The notes beneath the pieces are model-generated. The model had not been told where the DNA came from. It searched no databases and saw only the letters and a list, made by a program, of their open reading frames with translations. From the NCBI RefSeq assembly GCF_015711605.1, contig NZ_JABTEZ010000006.1, positions 124,001 through 188,000 of the forward strand: DNA of 64,000 bases, read 5' to 3'. The translations under genes were made by a program, and so were the position numbers. The DNA comes from Planomonospora sp. ID67723. GTDB lineage: Bacteria; Actinomycetota; Actinomycetes; Streptosporangiales; Streptosporangiaceae. Positions 7,511 to 16,274 of the stretch are shown here, in pieces; positions within the stretch are counted from its first letter, which is position 1, and each line of letters starts with the position of its first letter.

Positions 7511-8956
7511 ATGCTGGCCCGCATGGACCGGTACCTGAGTGGACCCCAGCTCGCCCGCCTCCTCGCGATCGACCCCGGCGCGCGGCCCTACTACCGGGTG
7601 CTGGCCGGAGCCGTGCGCTCGCTGATCCTCGACGGCCGGCTTCCGGTCCGGGTGCGGATGCCTGCCGAGCGGCACCTCGCCGAGGCCCTGGGCGTCAGCC
7701 GTACCACCGTGACCGCCGCCTACGACCGTCTGCGCGAGCAGGGTTACCTGGAGAGCCGCCAGGGCGCCGGGAGCTGGACCGCGCTGCCCGACCCCGGCGC
7801 GCTCGGCATCGAGAACCCGTGGATCGCGGCCGGAGACGACGGCCTGCTGCCGCTGCACTGCGCCGCGCCGCACGCGACCTCGGCGCTGCCCGCGGCGATC
7901 GCCCACGCGAGCGAGCACTACCCGCGCTACGCGCTGGGCATGGGCTACGACCCGGTCGGCATCGCGCCGCTGCGCGAGGCGATCGCGGCCCGCTACACCG
8001 CGCGCGGGCTGGCCACCCGGCCCGAGCAGATCCTCGTCACCACCGGGGCCCAGCAGGCGATCCACCTGCTGATCACGATGTTCCTCTCGGCCGGCGACCC
8101 GATGGTGATCGAGTCGCCCACCTACCCGCACGTGATCGACCTGGCCAGGATGCGCGGTGCCCGGATCGTCCCGGTCGGCCTCGCCGAGGACGGCTGGCAC
8201 CTGGACCTGCTCGCCTCCGCGATGAGCCAGTCGGCCGCGCGCCTCGCCTACGTGATCCCCGACTTCCAGAACCCGACCGGGCACCTGATGGACGACGCCG
8301 TGCGGGCCGGGCTGGTCGGCGCGGCCCGCAAGCACGGCACCACCCTGGTCGTGGACGAGACCTGGAGCGAACTGGCGATCGACGAGGCGCCCCGGACCGC
8401 GCCGCTGGCCGCGTTCGACACCGACAACCGGGTGATCAGCGTCGGGTCGGCGTCCAAGCTGTGGTGGGGAGGGCTGCGCATCGGCTGGGTCCGCGCCGGC
8501 GCGGCCGTGGTCCGCCGCCTGGCGGTGCTGCGCGCGGCCGTGGACATCGCCAGCCCTCTCTTCGAGCAGCTGGTCGTGACCCGGTTGTTCGAGGACATGG
8601 AGGAGACCAGAGCCGAGCGGCGGCGCACCCTCAGAGTCTCCCGGGACGCGCTGGTGTCGGCGCTGGGGGAGCGGATGCCCGACTGGAGGTTCACGGTCCC
8701 GGCGGGCGGCGGCTCGCTCTGGGTCCGGCTGGAGGGTCCGTCGGCCGGCGCGCTGGCCGACGCCGCGGCCTGCCACGGGGTACGGCTCGCGCCCGGCACC
8801 TGGTTCGGCGTGGACGGCGCCTTGGAGCGCCGGCTCCGCCTGCCGTTCACCCAGCCGCCGCAGATCGTCGCCGAGGCGGTGGAGCGCATCGCCGAGGCCA
8901 GGATCAGAGGCTCGTACGGCGCCCGCCCGGCCGAGCCGCTCACCCCCGCGCTGTGA
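7511..8956 (+). CDS. MocR-type regulator: GntR winged helix fused to aminotransferase domain
   Basis: The protein has an N-terminal GntR winged helix (about residues 20-95: RMPAERHLAEALGVSRTTVT and YDRLREQGYLESRQGAGSW). A fold-type I aminotransferase domain follows, with IPDFQNPTGHLM, VVDETWSEL and the PLP-lysine region SVGSASKLWWGGLRIGW. At 481 residues it is standard for MocR regulators, which bind pyridoxal phosphate. It probably represses or activates the divergent yczE-type gene and itself from the shared 62-bp intergenic region. The start could be ATG 7511 or ATG 7523; neither has a strong Shine-Dalgarno. Confidence 0.9.
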   Translation: MLARMDRYLSGPQLARLLAIDPGARPYYRVLAGAVRSLILDGRLPVRVRMPAERHLAEALGVSRTTVTAAYDRLREQGYLESRQGAGSWTALPDPGALGIENPWIAAGDDGLLPLHCAAPHATSALPAAIAHASEHYPRYALGMGYDPVGIAPLREAIAARYTARGLATRPEQILVTTGAQQAIHLLITMFLSAGDPMVIESPTYPHVIDLARMRGARIVPVGLAEDGWHLDLLASAMSQSAARLAYVIPDFQNPTGHLMDDAVRAGLVGAARKHGTTLVVDETWSELAIDEAPRTAPLAAFDTDNRVISVGSASKLWWGGLRIGWVRAGAAVVRRLAVLRAAVDIASPLFEQLVVTRLFEDMEETRAERRRTLRVSRDALVSALGERMPDWRFTVPAGGGSLWVRLEGPSAGALADAAACHGVRLAPGTWFGVDGALERRLRLPFTQPPQIVAEAVERIAEARIRGSYGARPAEPLTPAL

Positions 8957-9042
8957 CATCCTCCCCGTGCTCCCGTGCTCCCGTGCTCCCCGCGCCGGCG
9001 GCCGGTTCCCGGCGCGGGTGCCCCGTTCCCGCGCCGGGCGGC

Positions 9043-9657
9043 TCAATCCCGCGCCGCGACGCCCCGGGCGAGGGGAGCCTGGAGCCGGAAGTACACGGCG
9101 GCGATCCGGAGCACGAAGGCGAGGACGGCCGCCGCCAGGGTGGCGGGCCAGCCGTGCAGTTCGAGGGCGTAGAGCACGGCCATCACCGCGGAGCCGAGCA
9201 TGGCGGGCACGGCGTAGAACTGGCGGTCGTACAACAGGGTGGGGATCTGGCCGGCCAGCATGTCGCGCAGCACGCCGCCGCCGACCGCCGTGGTCACCCC
9301 GAGCAGGACGGCGTGCAGCGGGCTGAGGCCGTAGTCCATCGCCTTCTCCGTGCCGACCGCGCAGAACAGGCCGAGACCGGCCGCGTCGAACACGTTCACG
9401 ACGGGCATCACCCGCTCCACCTGCGGATGCCAGAAGAACACGATCGCCGTGGCGATCAGGGGGGTGAGGACGTAGCCGACGCTGGAGAACGCGGCGGGCG
9501 GCACGTTGAGGATCAGGTCCCGCAGGATCCCGCCGCCCAGTGCGGTCATCGCGGCCAGCACGGCCATGCCGACCACGTCCAGCCGCCTGCGGACGCCGAC
9601 GAGGGCGCCGGAGAGCGCGAAGACGAAGATTCCCACGAGATCGAGCAGCTGGTTCAC
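9043..9657 (-). CDS. TRIC-type trimeric intracellular cation channel family protein (UPF0126)
   Basis: The 204-residue protein contains two copies of the UPF0126/TRIC repeat, each with the glycine-rich GGGxLRD motif: TALGGGILRDLIL around residue 45 and TAVGGGVLRDMLAG around 125. Seven hydrophobic segments span the sequence. Bacterial members are trimeric cation channels; the physiological ion here is unknown. The start is GTG at 9657. It stands alone, convergent with the MocR gene and divergent from the acyl-CoA synthetase gene. Confidence 0.88.
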   Translation of the reverse strand: MNQLLDLVGIFVFALSGALVGVRRRLDVVGMAVLAAMTALGGGILRDLILNVPPAAFSSVGYVLTPLIATAIVFFWHPQVERVMPVVNVFDAAGLGLFCAVGTEKAMDYGLSPLHAVLLGVTTAVGGGVLRDMLAGQIPTLLYDRQFYAVPAMLGSAVMAVLYALELHGWPATLAAAVLAFVLRIAAVYFRLQAPLARGVAARD

Positions 9658-9887
9658 AGAACAATCATCCCATGATTGGTCCTATGGTTGCCGAAGGTGC
9701 CTGCCCGCCCTCTTCGGAGGGAGTCGGCCCGGCGACTCCGCGCCGCATCCGGAAGGTGACTGTACGTGTCGCGGTGAAGCCTTCCCCGGAGGACTCGCCG
9801 CTTCTTGCCTCGCGGCTCTTGCCTGCGCTGACCGGGTGTGGTGCGATGCATCCCACCGTGCAAGTAAGCACTTTCTGGAGGCGCGTC

Positions 9888-11726
9888 ATGGGTGATGTCC
9901 TTGCGGAACGCACGTCGATCGAGGAGACGATCGCAGGCCGTACCGTATGCGCACAGCTGAAGGAGGCGGCCGAAAGTCATCCCGACGCGCCCGCTTACTC
10001 CGATCCCGCCGGCGACGGCTGGACCACCCTGACCTACGCCGAGGCGCGGCAGCGGGTCCTGGAGATCGCGGCCGGGTTCGCCGCCCTCGGTGTCGGGCCC
10101 GGTGACGCCGTCGCGCTGATGATGGTCAACCGGAGCGAGCACGTGCTGGCCGATCTCGGCGCCGTGCACGCCGGGGCCGTGCCGTGCTCGGTCTACGCCA
10201 CCTTCGCCCCCGACCAGGTCGCCTTCGTCGCCGGCGACGTCGGCGCGAAGGTCGCGGTGCTGGGCGGTCCGGCCGAGCTGACCCGCTGGGAGCCGGTCCT
10301 CGGAGAGCTGCCCGGCCTGGCGAAGGTCGTGATGCTGGAGGGCGCCCCGACCGGTGACGACCGGTTCATCGGCTGGGACGACTTCCTGGCACTGGGCCGC
10401 GAGCGCCTGGCCGAGGACCCGGAGGCCGTCGACGCCCGCTGGCAGGCGGTCGGGGCCGGCGACGTCCTGACGGTCCTGTACACCTCGGGCACCACCGGCA
10501 ATCCCAAGGGCGTGCCGCTCACCCACGCCAACGTGTGCTTCGAGGTGGGGGCCACCGACCGGATGACCTCGCTGCCCACCCTCGGCACCCAGATCTCCTA
10601 CCTCACCTACGCGCACATCGCCGAGCGGGTGCTCAGCCTGTACCTGCCGCTGTTCAAGCTCTCCCACGTGCACTTCTGCACCGACCTGGCGAGCCTGGGC
10701 GCGACGCTCGGGAAGGTCAAGCCGGTCATGTTCTTCGGCGTCCCCCGGGTGTGGGAGAAGATGATGGCACGCCTGCAGGCCCTGCTGGCGACCCAGCCCG
10801 AGGAGCAGCAGGAGGGCGTGCGCGCGGCCATGGCCGCCGGGCTGGCCTACGTCGAGGCGTGCCAGTACGGTCACACGGTCACGCCGGAGATCCAGCAGGC
10901 ATACGACCAGGCCGACGCCGCACTGCTGTCGATCATCCGGTCCATGATCGGCTTCGACAACGCCCGCTGGCTGGCCACCGCCGCGGCCCCGATGCCGCTC
11001 GAGGTCCAGCGGTTCTTCGCCGGTCTCGGCCTGAAGATCCTCGACGTGTACGGCATGACCGAGACGACGGGCGCGTTCACCGCCAACAGCCCCGAGCACT
11101 ACAAGCTGGGCACCGTCGGCCGCGCCGAGCCCGGAGTCGAGGTCCGCATCGCCGAGGACGGCGAGATCCTCACCCGCAGCCCGCTCAACACCGCCGGCTA
11201 CCTGAACCGGCCCGAGGCGACCGCAGAGCTGCTGGACGAGGACGGCTGGCTGCACACCGGTGACGTGGGCTCCATCGACGAGGACGGCTTCGTCAAGATC
11301 GTCGACCGGAAGAAGGAACTCATCATCACCGCGGGCGGCGAGAACATCTCCCCGGCCAACATCGAGAACTACCTCAAGGAGCACCCCCTCATCGGCCAGG
11401 CCCTCGCCTTCGGAGACGGCAGGCCGTACCCGGTGGCGATCCTCACCCTCGACGGCGAGGTGGCTCCCGGCTGGGCGCAGGCCAACGGCATCGAGTTCAC
11501 CACCCTGGCCGAGCTCGCCGAGCACCCCGACGTGCTCAAGGCCGTCGAGGCCGCGATAGAGACGGCCAACGAGAAGCTCGCCCGAGTCCAGCAGGTCAAG
11601 CGCTGGCGGCTGCTCCCGGTGGAGTGGACGGCCGAGACCGAGGAGCTCACCCCCAGCCTGAAGCTCAAGAGGCGCGTCATCCACGCCAAGTACGCCGAGG
11701 TCATCGCCGGGATGTACGAGGGCTGA
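9888..11726 (+). CDS. fadD: long-chain fatty acid-CoA ligase (FadD15-type)
   Basis: The 612-residue AMP-forming synthetase activates a carboxylic acid, most likely a long-chain fatty acid, to its CoA thioester. The P-loop-like motif TVLYTSGTTGNPKG lies around 190-203, the adenine-binding DVYGMTETTG around 380-390, and the C-terminal hinge DRKKELIITAGGENISP around 470-487. I chose ATG 9888 over upstream in-frame codons because CTGGAGG precedes it and the family usually begins near ERTSIEETIAGRTV. A canonical terminator follows directly, so it looks monocistronic. Confidence 0.92.
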   Translation: MGDVLAERTSIEETIAGRTVCAQLKEAAESHPDAPAYSDPAGDGWTTLTYAEARQRVLEIAAGFAALGVGPGDAVALMMVNRSEHVLADLGAVHAGAVPCSVYATFAPDQVAFVAGDVGAKVAVLGGPAELTRWEPVLGELPGLAKVVMLEGAPTGDDRFIGWDDFLALGRERLAEDPEAVDARWQAVGAGDVLTVLYTSGTTGNPKGVPLTHANVCFEVGATDRMTSLPTLGTQISYLTYAHIAERVLSLYLPLFKLSHVHFCTDLASLGATLGKVKPVMFFGVPRVWEKMMARLQALLATQPEEQQEGVRAAMAAGLAYVEACQYGHTVTPEIQQAYDQADAALLSIIRSMIGFDNARWLATAAAPMPLEVQRFFAGLGLKILDVYGMTETTGAFTANSPEHYKLGTVGRAEPGVEVRIAEDGEILTRSPLNTAGYLNRPEATAELLDEDGWLHTGDVGSIDEDGFVKIVDRKKELIITAGGENISPANIENYLKEHPLIGQALAFGDGRPYPVAILTLDGEVAPGWAQANGIEFTTLAELAEHPDVLKAVEAAIETANEKLARVQQVKRWRLLPVEWTAETEELTPSLKLKRRVIHAKYAEVIAGMYEG

Positions 11727-11740
11727 CCGGCCGCTCGCGC

Positions 11741-11779
11741 GGCGCCCGGCCTCCTCCTCGGGAAGGCCGGGCGCCTTTT
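11741..11779 (+). terminator. rho-independent terminator after the acyl-CoA ligase
   Basis: GGCGCCCGGCC (11741-11751) pairs perfectly with GGCCGGGCGCC (11765-11775) around a 13-base loop and is followed by TTTT. Confidence 0.9.
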
Positions 11780-11849
11780 CCGCTGTTTTGCCCAACCGGG
11801 CGTGTGTCGCTCCCATGGTCATTGCCGGCCGGTTCCTAGCGTCCTGATC

Positions 11850-12671
11850 ATGACCGTTAGAGCTCTTCTCGCGTTCCTGGCCGCGGCGGCCTGTGCGCTG
11901 CCCGCCGCGGGTGCGGCGACCGCGACCGTCCCGGTGGCCGCTGCCCGGCCCCCCGCGACCGGGCCGGTGATCCGCTCGATCACCCTGAGCCCCGCGGCGC
12001 CGGTGGTCCGCCCGGGCAGCGCCGTACGGCTGGTGATCGACGTGGTCGCCCGTGGGGTCTCCGGCCCGGACGGCGTGACGATCCAGGTCGAACCCGGCGC
12101 GGTGCCCGGCACGGACGCGCCGGCCGGCCGTGGATCCGGAGACTCCCGGACGGCCTCAGGGCGGGTGGCCGTCCCGCGGGTGGAGGGCGCGCCGGTGCGC
12201 CTCGGGCGGACCGGCGCGGAGTGGGAGACCTGGCGTTTCCTGCCGGAGCGGCGGCTGAACCGCCGCTACCCCGCCGGACGCTGGACGATCACCGCCACCG
12301 CCAGGGGTGCGGAGGGCGCCACGGCCGTCCGGTACGCCGAGTTCTGGCTGAAACGGGCGACCGTGCTCACGTCGGTCCAGGTTGTGAGGGGAGAAGGGGG
12401 CGTCCGGGTCGGCGGGGTGCTGCGGCGGGTCGATCCTCAGGGGTACACGGACTACGCCCCCTTCGCCGGTCAGCCGGTGGAGATCCTGTATCGGCGGGAC
12501 GGCGAGGAGGCATGGGGGCGGGTGGCCGGGGCCGTGACGGACCGTCTGGGCTATTTCGTCAGGAAAGTGGAGGGGCACCGGCGGGGGGACTGGCGGGTCC
12601 GCTTCCCGGGGACGGGGCGTTTCGCCGCCGACTCGAGCCGGGTTCTCCGGGTCGACAAAAGGGACAATTAA
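11850..12671 (+). CDS. secreted protein with Ig-like/beta-sandwich C-terminal domain
   Basis: Starting at ATG 11850, the 273-residue product opens with a Sec signal peptide (TVRALLAFLAAAACALPAAG, cleavage near GAATA). A Pro-rich beta-type region (IRSITLSPAAPVVRPGSAVR) is followed by a C-terminal domain, about 170-270, reading VRVGGVLRRVDPQGYTDYAP, then VEILYRR and WRVRFPGTGRF. The next gene encodes a second secreted protein with a similar C-terminal pattern, so the pair may be paralogous. No catalytic motif is visible. The function is unknown. Confidence 0.7.
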   Translation: MTVRALLAFLAAAACALPAAGAATATVPVAAARPPATGPVIRSITLSPAAPVVRPGSAVRLVIDVVARGVSGPDGVTIQVEPGAVPGTDAPAGRGSGDSRTASGRVAVPRVEGAPVRLGRTGAEWETWRFLPERRLNRRYPAGRWTITATARGAEGATAVRYAEFWLKRATVLTSVQVVRGEGGVRVGGVLRRVDPQGYTDYAPFAGQPVEILYRRDGEEAWGRVAGAVTDRLGYFVRKVEGHRRGDWRVRFPGTGRFAADSSRVLRVDKRDN

Positions 12672-12734
12672 CCATTAATAGTCACAAAACTTAACCAACG
12701 TTTCCAAAATGGAATAGTTTTACCTGTCCTTTGC

Positions 12735-12762
12735 GGCAACTTTTCTCTACCTTGAAGCGTCT
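12735..12762 (+). promoter_or_regulatory. candidate ECF-type promoter for the secreted-protein gene
   Basis: GGCAAC at 12735-12740 is followed after 17 bases by CGTCT at 12758-12762. This resembles the GGAAC-N16-18-CGTC pattern of SigE-like ECF sigma factors. It lies in an unusually A+T-rich intergenic stretch (12668-12750), about 60 bp before the start codon. Confidence 0.4.
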
Positions 12763-12822
12763 TTGACGGTAGGCGTGCTCCGTCCCGGGGCGCGCCTCTT
12801 CACGGGGAGAGGAAGTTTCCAT

Positions 12823-13326
12823 ATGATGCGACGCCTTGCCACGGCTCTGGCCGCGGCGACCCTGAGCGTCTCCGCGCTCGCGATCGCCGCTCCGGCGCAG
12901 GCCGCGGCCGCCACCGCGGGGCACCCGCAGTACGACACGACCACTCGTATCGTCGGTTTCCACGCGGACCCCAACCCGGTCCGCAGGCACCACAAGATCT
13001 CGCTGGCGGGCCAGCTCCAGATCGAAGAGGAGTGCACCCCGTCCGAGCGCGGTCGCGGCGCGGACGTGACCACCGTCCACGTCCCGTGCGACGAGCGCAC
13101 GAGGCGGACCTGGAACGGGAACGCGGGCGGACAGAAGATCGTCGTGCTGTTCCGCGTCGCCGGCAAGCACAAGTGGCACTACGTCGAGTCGATCGGGACG
13201 GGTCCCGACGGGCGCTTCTACACGGAGCTCCCGGCCCGTGTCTCCGGCACCTGGCGAGTCATCTTCGAGGGTGCCAGGGGCCTGAGCGGCGCCGAGGCCA
13301 GGGACTGGGTGAAGGTCTACCACTGA
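12823..13326 (+). CDS. secreted calcium-free Ig-like small protein of unknown function
   Basis: The 167-residue product begins MMRRLATALAAATLSVSALA and has a Sec signal ending near AQA-AA. GAGAGGAAG lies 10 bases before the ATG at 12823. The mature part contains TTRIVGFHADPNPVRRHHK, a Cys pair (EECTP and VPCDE) that could form a disulphide, and a C-terminal beta region GTWRVIFEGARGLSG. Its organisation resembles the C-terminal domain of the preceding secreted protein. A perfect terminator follows. Confidence 0.75.
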   Translation: MMRRLATALAAATLSVSALAIAAPAQAAAATAGHPQYDTTTRIVGFHADPNPVRRHHKISLAGQLQIEEECTPSERGRGADVTTVHVPCDERTRRTWNGNAGGQKIVVLFRVAGKHKWHYVESIGTGPDGRFYTELPARVSGTWRVIFEGARGLSGAEARDWVKVYH

Positions 13327-13370
13327 CCCGCCCTCACCTGATCTGACCGGGCGAAGCCCGGCACCGGAGA

Positions 13371-13410
13371 CCGCCCGGCATCCCCGCAGGGATGCCGGGC
13401 GGTTCTTCTT
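13371..13410 (+). terminator. rho-independent terminator
   Basis: A 14-bp perfect stem (13371-13384 with 13389-13402), loop CGCA, is followed by TTCTTCTT. It separates the secreted-protein gene from the convergent flavoprotein gene and may act in both directions. Confidence 0.9.
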
Positions 13411-13435
13411 CCCGCCACCGGACGACGGCGGACGG

Positions 13436-14449
13436 TCATGCCAGCGCCCGCACCGCCGCGCCGAACAGGGCCGGCATCCGCTGCGCGGCCGGGACGATCA
13501 GCCGGGCCGCCGCCGGATGCCGCCGGGCCGACAGGAGCGCGCCGGTGAGCAGCCGGTGACGCCGCGACAACCGGAGCCAGGCGGTCTCGTAGTCCTGCGG
13601 GGCGCCCGCCCGCAGACAGCGGACCAGGGCCCGCGCCGACAGCAGCGCGAGCGAGATCCCCTCGCCGGTGAGCGCGTCGGTGTAACCGGCGGCATCACCG
13701 ACCAGCAGCACCCTCCCGGCGACCCGGGCCCGGACCCGCTGGCGCAGCGGACCGGCACCGCGCACCCGGGTCGCGGCAGGCCCGTCGAGCCGGGCCAGGA
13801 GCGAGGGGAACGCCGTCAGGCGGTCCAGGTAACCGCCGCGCCGGGTGGTCAGCACCGCCACACCCACCAGGTTCTCGCTCACCGGGGTCACGTACGCCTC
13901 GGCGTCCGCCGCCCAGTGGACTTCGACGAAGTCGGTCCAGGGCGCGATCGGATAGTGCTGGCGCAGGCCGTATCTGCGCATTCCCCGGGCGGGCAGCTCC
14001 AGCCCGAACTGGGCGCGCAACGGAGAGTGCAGCCCGTCCGCGGCCACCAGCCAGCGGGCCCGGAATCCGGCCGCCTCGACGCCGCCCGAGTGCTGCCGTA
14101 CCGCGGAGACCCGCCCCTGGACGATCCGCACGCCCAGTTCGGCTGCACGCCGAGACAACGCGGCGTGCAGCGCGGTACGGCGCACGCCCAGCCCGTGGCC
14201 GCCGCGGAAGGCCGCCTGCACCTCGTGGCGCCCGTCGAGGTAGCGGATTCCCCGCAGCGGCCGGCCGCCGGGATCGATGCCCATCGAGCGCAGGGCGGCG
14301 GCCCCGGTGGGCATCAGGCCCTCGCCGCACGCCTTGTCCACCGGCCCGGGGCGGGGCTCGACCACGACCGCCTCCATGCCGGCCGCGGCCGCGTGGATGG
14401 CCGTCGCCAGGCCAGCCGGGCCGCCGCCGGCGACCAGTACGTCGATCAC
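13436..14449 (-). CDS. srsC: FAD-dependent hydroxylase of the phenolic-lipid locus (SrsC-like)
   Basis: The 337-residue flavoprotein begins with the Rossmann dinucleotide motif VLVAGGGPAGLATA (residues 4-17) and carries the second FAD motif VLLVGDAAGYTDALTGEG around 245-262, typical of group A monooxygenases and geranylgeranyl-reductase-like enzymes. It overlaps the upstream methyltransferase gene by four bases. In Streptomyces griseus srsC encodes a flavoprotein that hydroxylates the alkylresorcinol core made by SrsA after SrsB methylation. The identical gene order here supports the same step. The exact product is inferred, and the symbol rests on synteny. Confidence 0.72.
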   Translation of the reverse strand: MIDVLVAGGGPAGLATAIHAAAAGMEAVVVEPRPGPVDKACGEGLMPTGAAALRSMGIDPGGRPLRGIRYLDGRHEVQAAFRGGHGLGVRRTALHAALSRRAAELGVRIVQGRVSAVRQHSGGVEAAGFRARWLVAADGLHSPLRAQFGLELPARGMRRYGLRQHYPIAPWTDFVEVHWAADAEAYVTPVSENLVGVAVLTTRRGGYLDRLTAFPSLLARLDGPAATRVRGAGPLRQRVRARVAGRVLLVGDAAGYTDALTGEGISLALLSARALVRCLRAGAPQDYETAWLRLSRRHRLLTGALLSARRHPAAARLIVPAAQRMPALFGAAVRALA

Positions 14450-15057
14450 ACCGGAGCCCGGCCGCCGGCCTGGCCCGTGCCCCGAGGACGCGCCCGGCCT
14501 GCGCCCCCGTCCTGCGAGCCGGCGGAGTCCGGGTCCGACGCCGGTGCGAGCGCGGACAGCGCGGCGTCCTCACACCGGATCCGCACCGCCATCAGCGCGG
14601 CGTTGCAGACGGTGAAGACGAGGGCGGTGATCCATGCCCCGTGCACCAGCGGCAGTGCCGCTCCCTCCACGGCCACCGCCACGTAGTTGGGGTGGGGCAG
14701 CCAGGAGAACCGGTAGGGGCCGCCGGTCACCCGCGGCAGACCGGGGACCACGATCACCTCGGTGTTCCACTGCCGCCCCAGCGTGGCCACGCACCACCAG
14801 CGCAGCGCCTGGGAGGCGGCCACGAGGACGAGCATCGGCCAGCCCAGCGCCGGGACGAAGGGCCTTCCCGCCAGGTACACCTCGGCCAGGCAGCCCGCCA
14901 GCAGGCCCGTGTGCAGGGCGACCATCCACGGATAGTGCCCGCGCCCGGCGATCGTCCCGCCGCGGGCCAGGCTCCACCGGGCGTTGCGGCGGGAGACGAC
15001 CAGCTCCGCGAGGCGCTCGGCCGCGATCAGGACGATGAGTGCCGGATACCAGTGCAT
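14446..15057 (-). CDS. srsB: isoprenylcysteine carboxyl methyltransferase-family protein (SrsB-like)
   Basis: This 203-residue integral membrane methyltransferase has the ICMT-family signature VTGGPYRFSWLPHPNYVAVA (about 105-130) preceded by WNTEVIVVPG. Several membrane segments lie before and after. In phenolic-lipid operons the SrsB relative O-methylates the alkylresorcinol. It starts nine bases after the type III PKS gene ends and overlaps the flavoprotein gene, so the three are cotranscribed. A divergent Gly/Asp-rich C-terminal tail (DPDSAGSQDGGAGRARP) appears disordered. Confidence 0.75.
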   Translation of the reverse strand: MHWYPALIVLIAAERLAELVVSRRNARWSLARGGTIAGRGHYPWMVALHTGLLAGCLAEVYLAGRPFVPALGWPMLVLVAASQALRWWCVATLGRQWNTEVIVVPGLPRVTGGPYRFSWLPHPNYVAVAVEGAALPLVHGAWITALVFTVCNAALMAVRIRCEDAALSALAPASDPDSAGSQDGGAGRARPRGTGQAGGRAPV

Positions 15058-15066
15058 CGACGACCC

Positions 15067-16185
15067 TTACCAGCGCAGCAGGACGAGCTCGGAACAGAAG
15101 CCGGGGCCCATCGCGATGATCAGCCCGGGGGTGCCCGGCGGCGGCCGCAGGGCGATCGTGTCCCGCAGGACGTGCAGCACCGAGGAGGAGGAGAGGTTGC
15201 CGACCTCGGCCAGGGAGCGCCAGGTGACGTCCAGCGCGCCGGGCGGCAGTTCCAGCGTCTCGGCGACCGCTTCCAGGACCTTGGGGCCGCCGGGATGGCA
15301 GACCCAGGCCGTGACGTCGCCGGAGGTCAGTCCGTGGTCGGCGAGGAACCCGTGCACGTCGGCGGCGAGATGGGTGCGCACGACGTCCGGGACGCCCGCG
15401 TCGAGCACCACCCGGAAACCGGTGTCCCGGACCTCCCAGCCCATCACCTGCCCCGAGCCGGGGTACAGGTGACTGCGGGCGGCCACCACGGTCGGTCCCC
15501 ACGAACCCGCCGTCCCGGGCGGCTCCGGTACCCGCGCCGGCCCTGGCGGCCTGTGCGGCCCGGGGGTCCGCTCCGCGCCGCAGACCACCACGGCGGCCGC
15601 GCCGTCGCCGAACAGCGCCCCCGCCACCATGTTGGCGACGGAGGCGTCCTCGCGCTGCAGCGTCAGCGAGCACAACTCGACCGAGAGCAGCACGGCCACG
15701 TGGTCCGGCCAGCCCCGCAGGTAGTCGTGCACGCGGGCGATCCCCGCCGCTCCCGCCACGCACCCCAGCCCGAACACCGGCACCCGCTTGACGTCGGGGC
15801 GCAGGCCGATCCGGCCGGCCAGCCGGGCCTCCAGCGAGGGCGCGGCGATGCCGGTCACCGAGGTGCACAGGATCATGTCGACGTCCTCCGGTGCGAGCCC
15901 GGCCGCCTCCAGCGCGCCGCAGACCGCCTCCGCGCCCAGTTCCAGGGAAGTCTCGATGAAGGCGTCGTTGGCCGCCCCGAACCCGTCGAGCTTGTCGTAC
16001 CGGTCGAGCGGCAGGCTCAGATGGCGGTGCTCGACGCGCGCGCCCGCGTACAGCCGGTCGAGCAGGGCCCGGCCGGTCCCCTCCGGCAGGCACATCCGGG
16101 CGAAGGCGTCGGCGATCTCGTCTTGGGAATAGCGGTTCGGCGGCAGCGCCCCCCGGACGGCGGCGATACGGCTCAATCTGGGCAC
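15067..16185 (-). CDS. srsA: type III polyketide synthase (SrsA/alkylresorcinol synthase-like)
   Basis: The 372-residue chalcone-synthase-fold enzyme has the Cys-His-Asn triad: Cys142 in VFGLGCVAGAAG, His297 in WVCHPGGPK and Asn330 in EVGNLSSSSVL. It would condense a fatty acyl starter with malonyl-type extenders to give alkylresorcinols or alkylpyrones. Gene order PKS-ICMT-flavoprotein equals srsABC of Streptomyces griseus. The start is GTG at 16185. A Pro-rich insertion around 206-228 (ERTPGPHRPPGPARVPEPPG) is not typical of the family and probably forms a surface loop. It is divergent from a UbiA-type gene. Confidence 0.87.
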   Translation of the reverse strand: MPRLSRIAAVRGALPPNRYSQDEIADAFARMCLPEGTGRALLDRLYAGARVEHRHLSLPLDRYDKLDGFGAANDAFIETSLELGAEAVCGALEAAGLAPEDVDMILCTSVTGIAAPSLEARLAGRIGLRPDVKRVPVFGLGCVAGAAGIARVHDYLRGWPDHVAVLLSVELCSLTLQREDASVANMVAGALFGDGAAAVVVCGAERTPGPHRPPGPARVPEPPGTAGSWGPTVVAARSHLYPGSGQVMGWEVRDTGFRVVLDAGVPDVVRTHLAADVHGFLADHGLTSGDVTAWVCHPGGPKVLEAVAETLELPPGALDVTWRSLAEVGNLSSSSVLHVLRDTIALRPPPGTPGLIIAMGPGFCSELVLLRW

Positions 16186-16274
16186 CCCCGGATGGACGGA
16201 CAGCGGAACACCGGCACTGTGCCCATCCGGCCGGACGTCATGCCTTCGCCGTACGACGTTCTAGGATCGGCTCC

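Noticed and set aside
7475-9675. Open frames of about 730 codons on both strands across the MocR and TRIC genes
   Set aside because: They are antisense or out-of-frame shadows, a known effect of high G+C. Their translations are Arg/Gly/Ala/Pro-rich without domain signatures, and the MocR and TRIC frames are clearly the real ones.
9654-11822. 722-codon open frame antisense to the acyl-CoA ligase
   Set aside because: Low-complexity Gly/Ala/Asp/Val composition typical of complementary-strand frames; the plus-strand frame has all AMP-ligase motifs.
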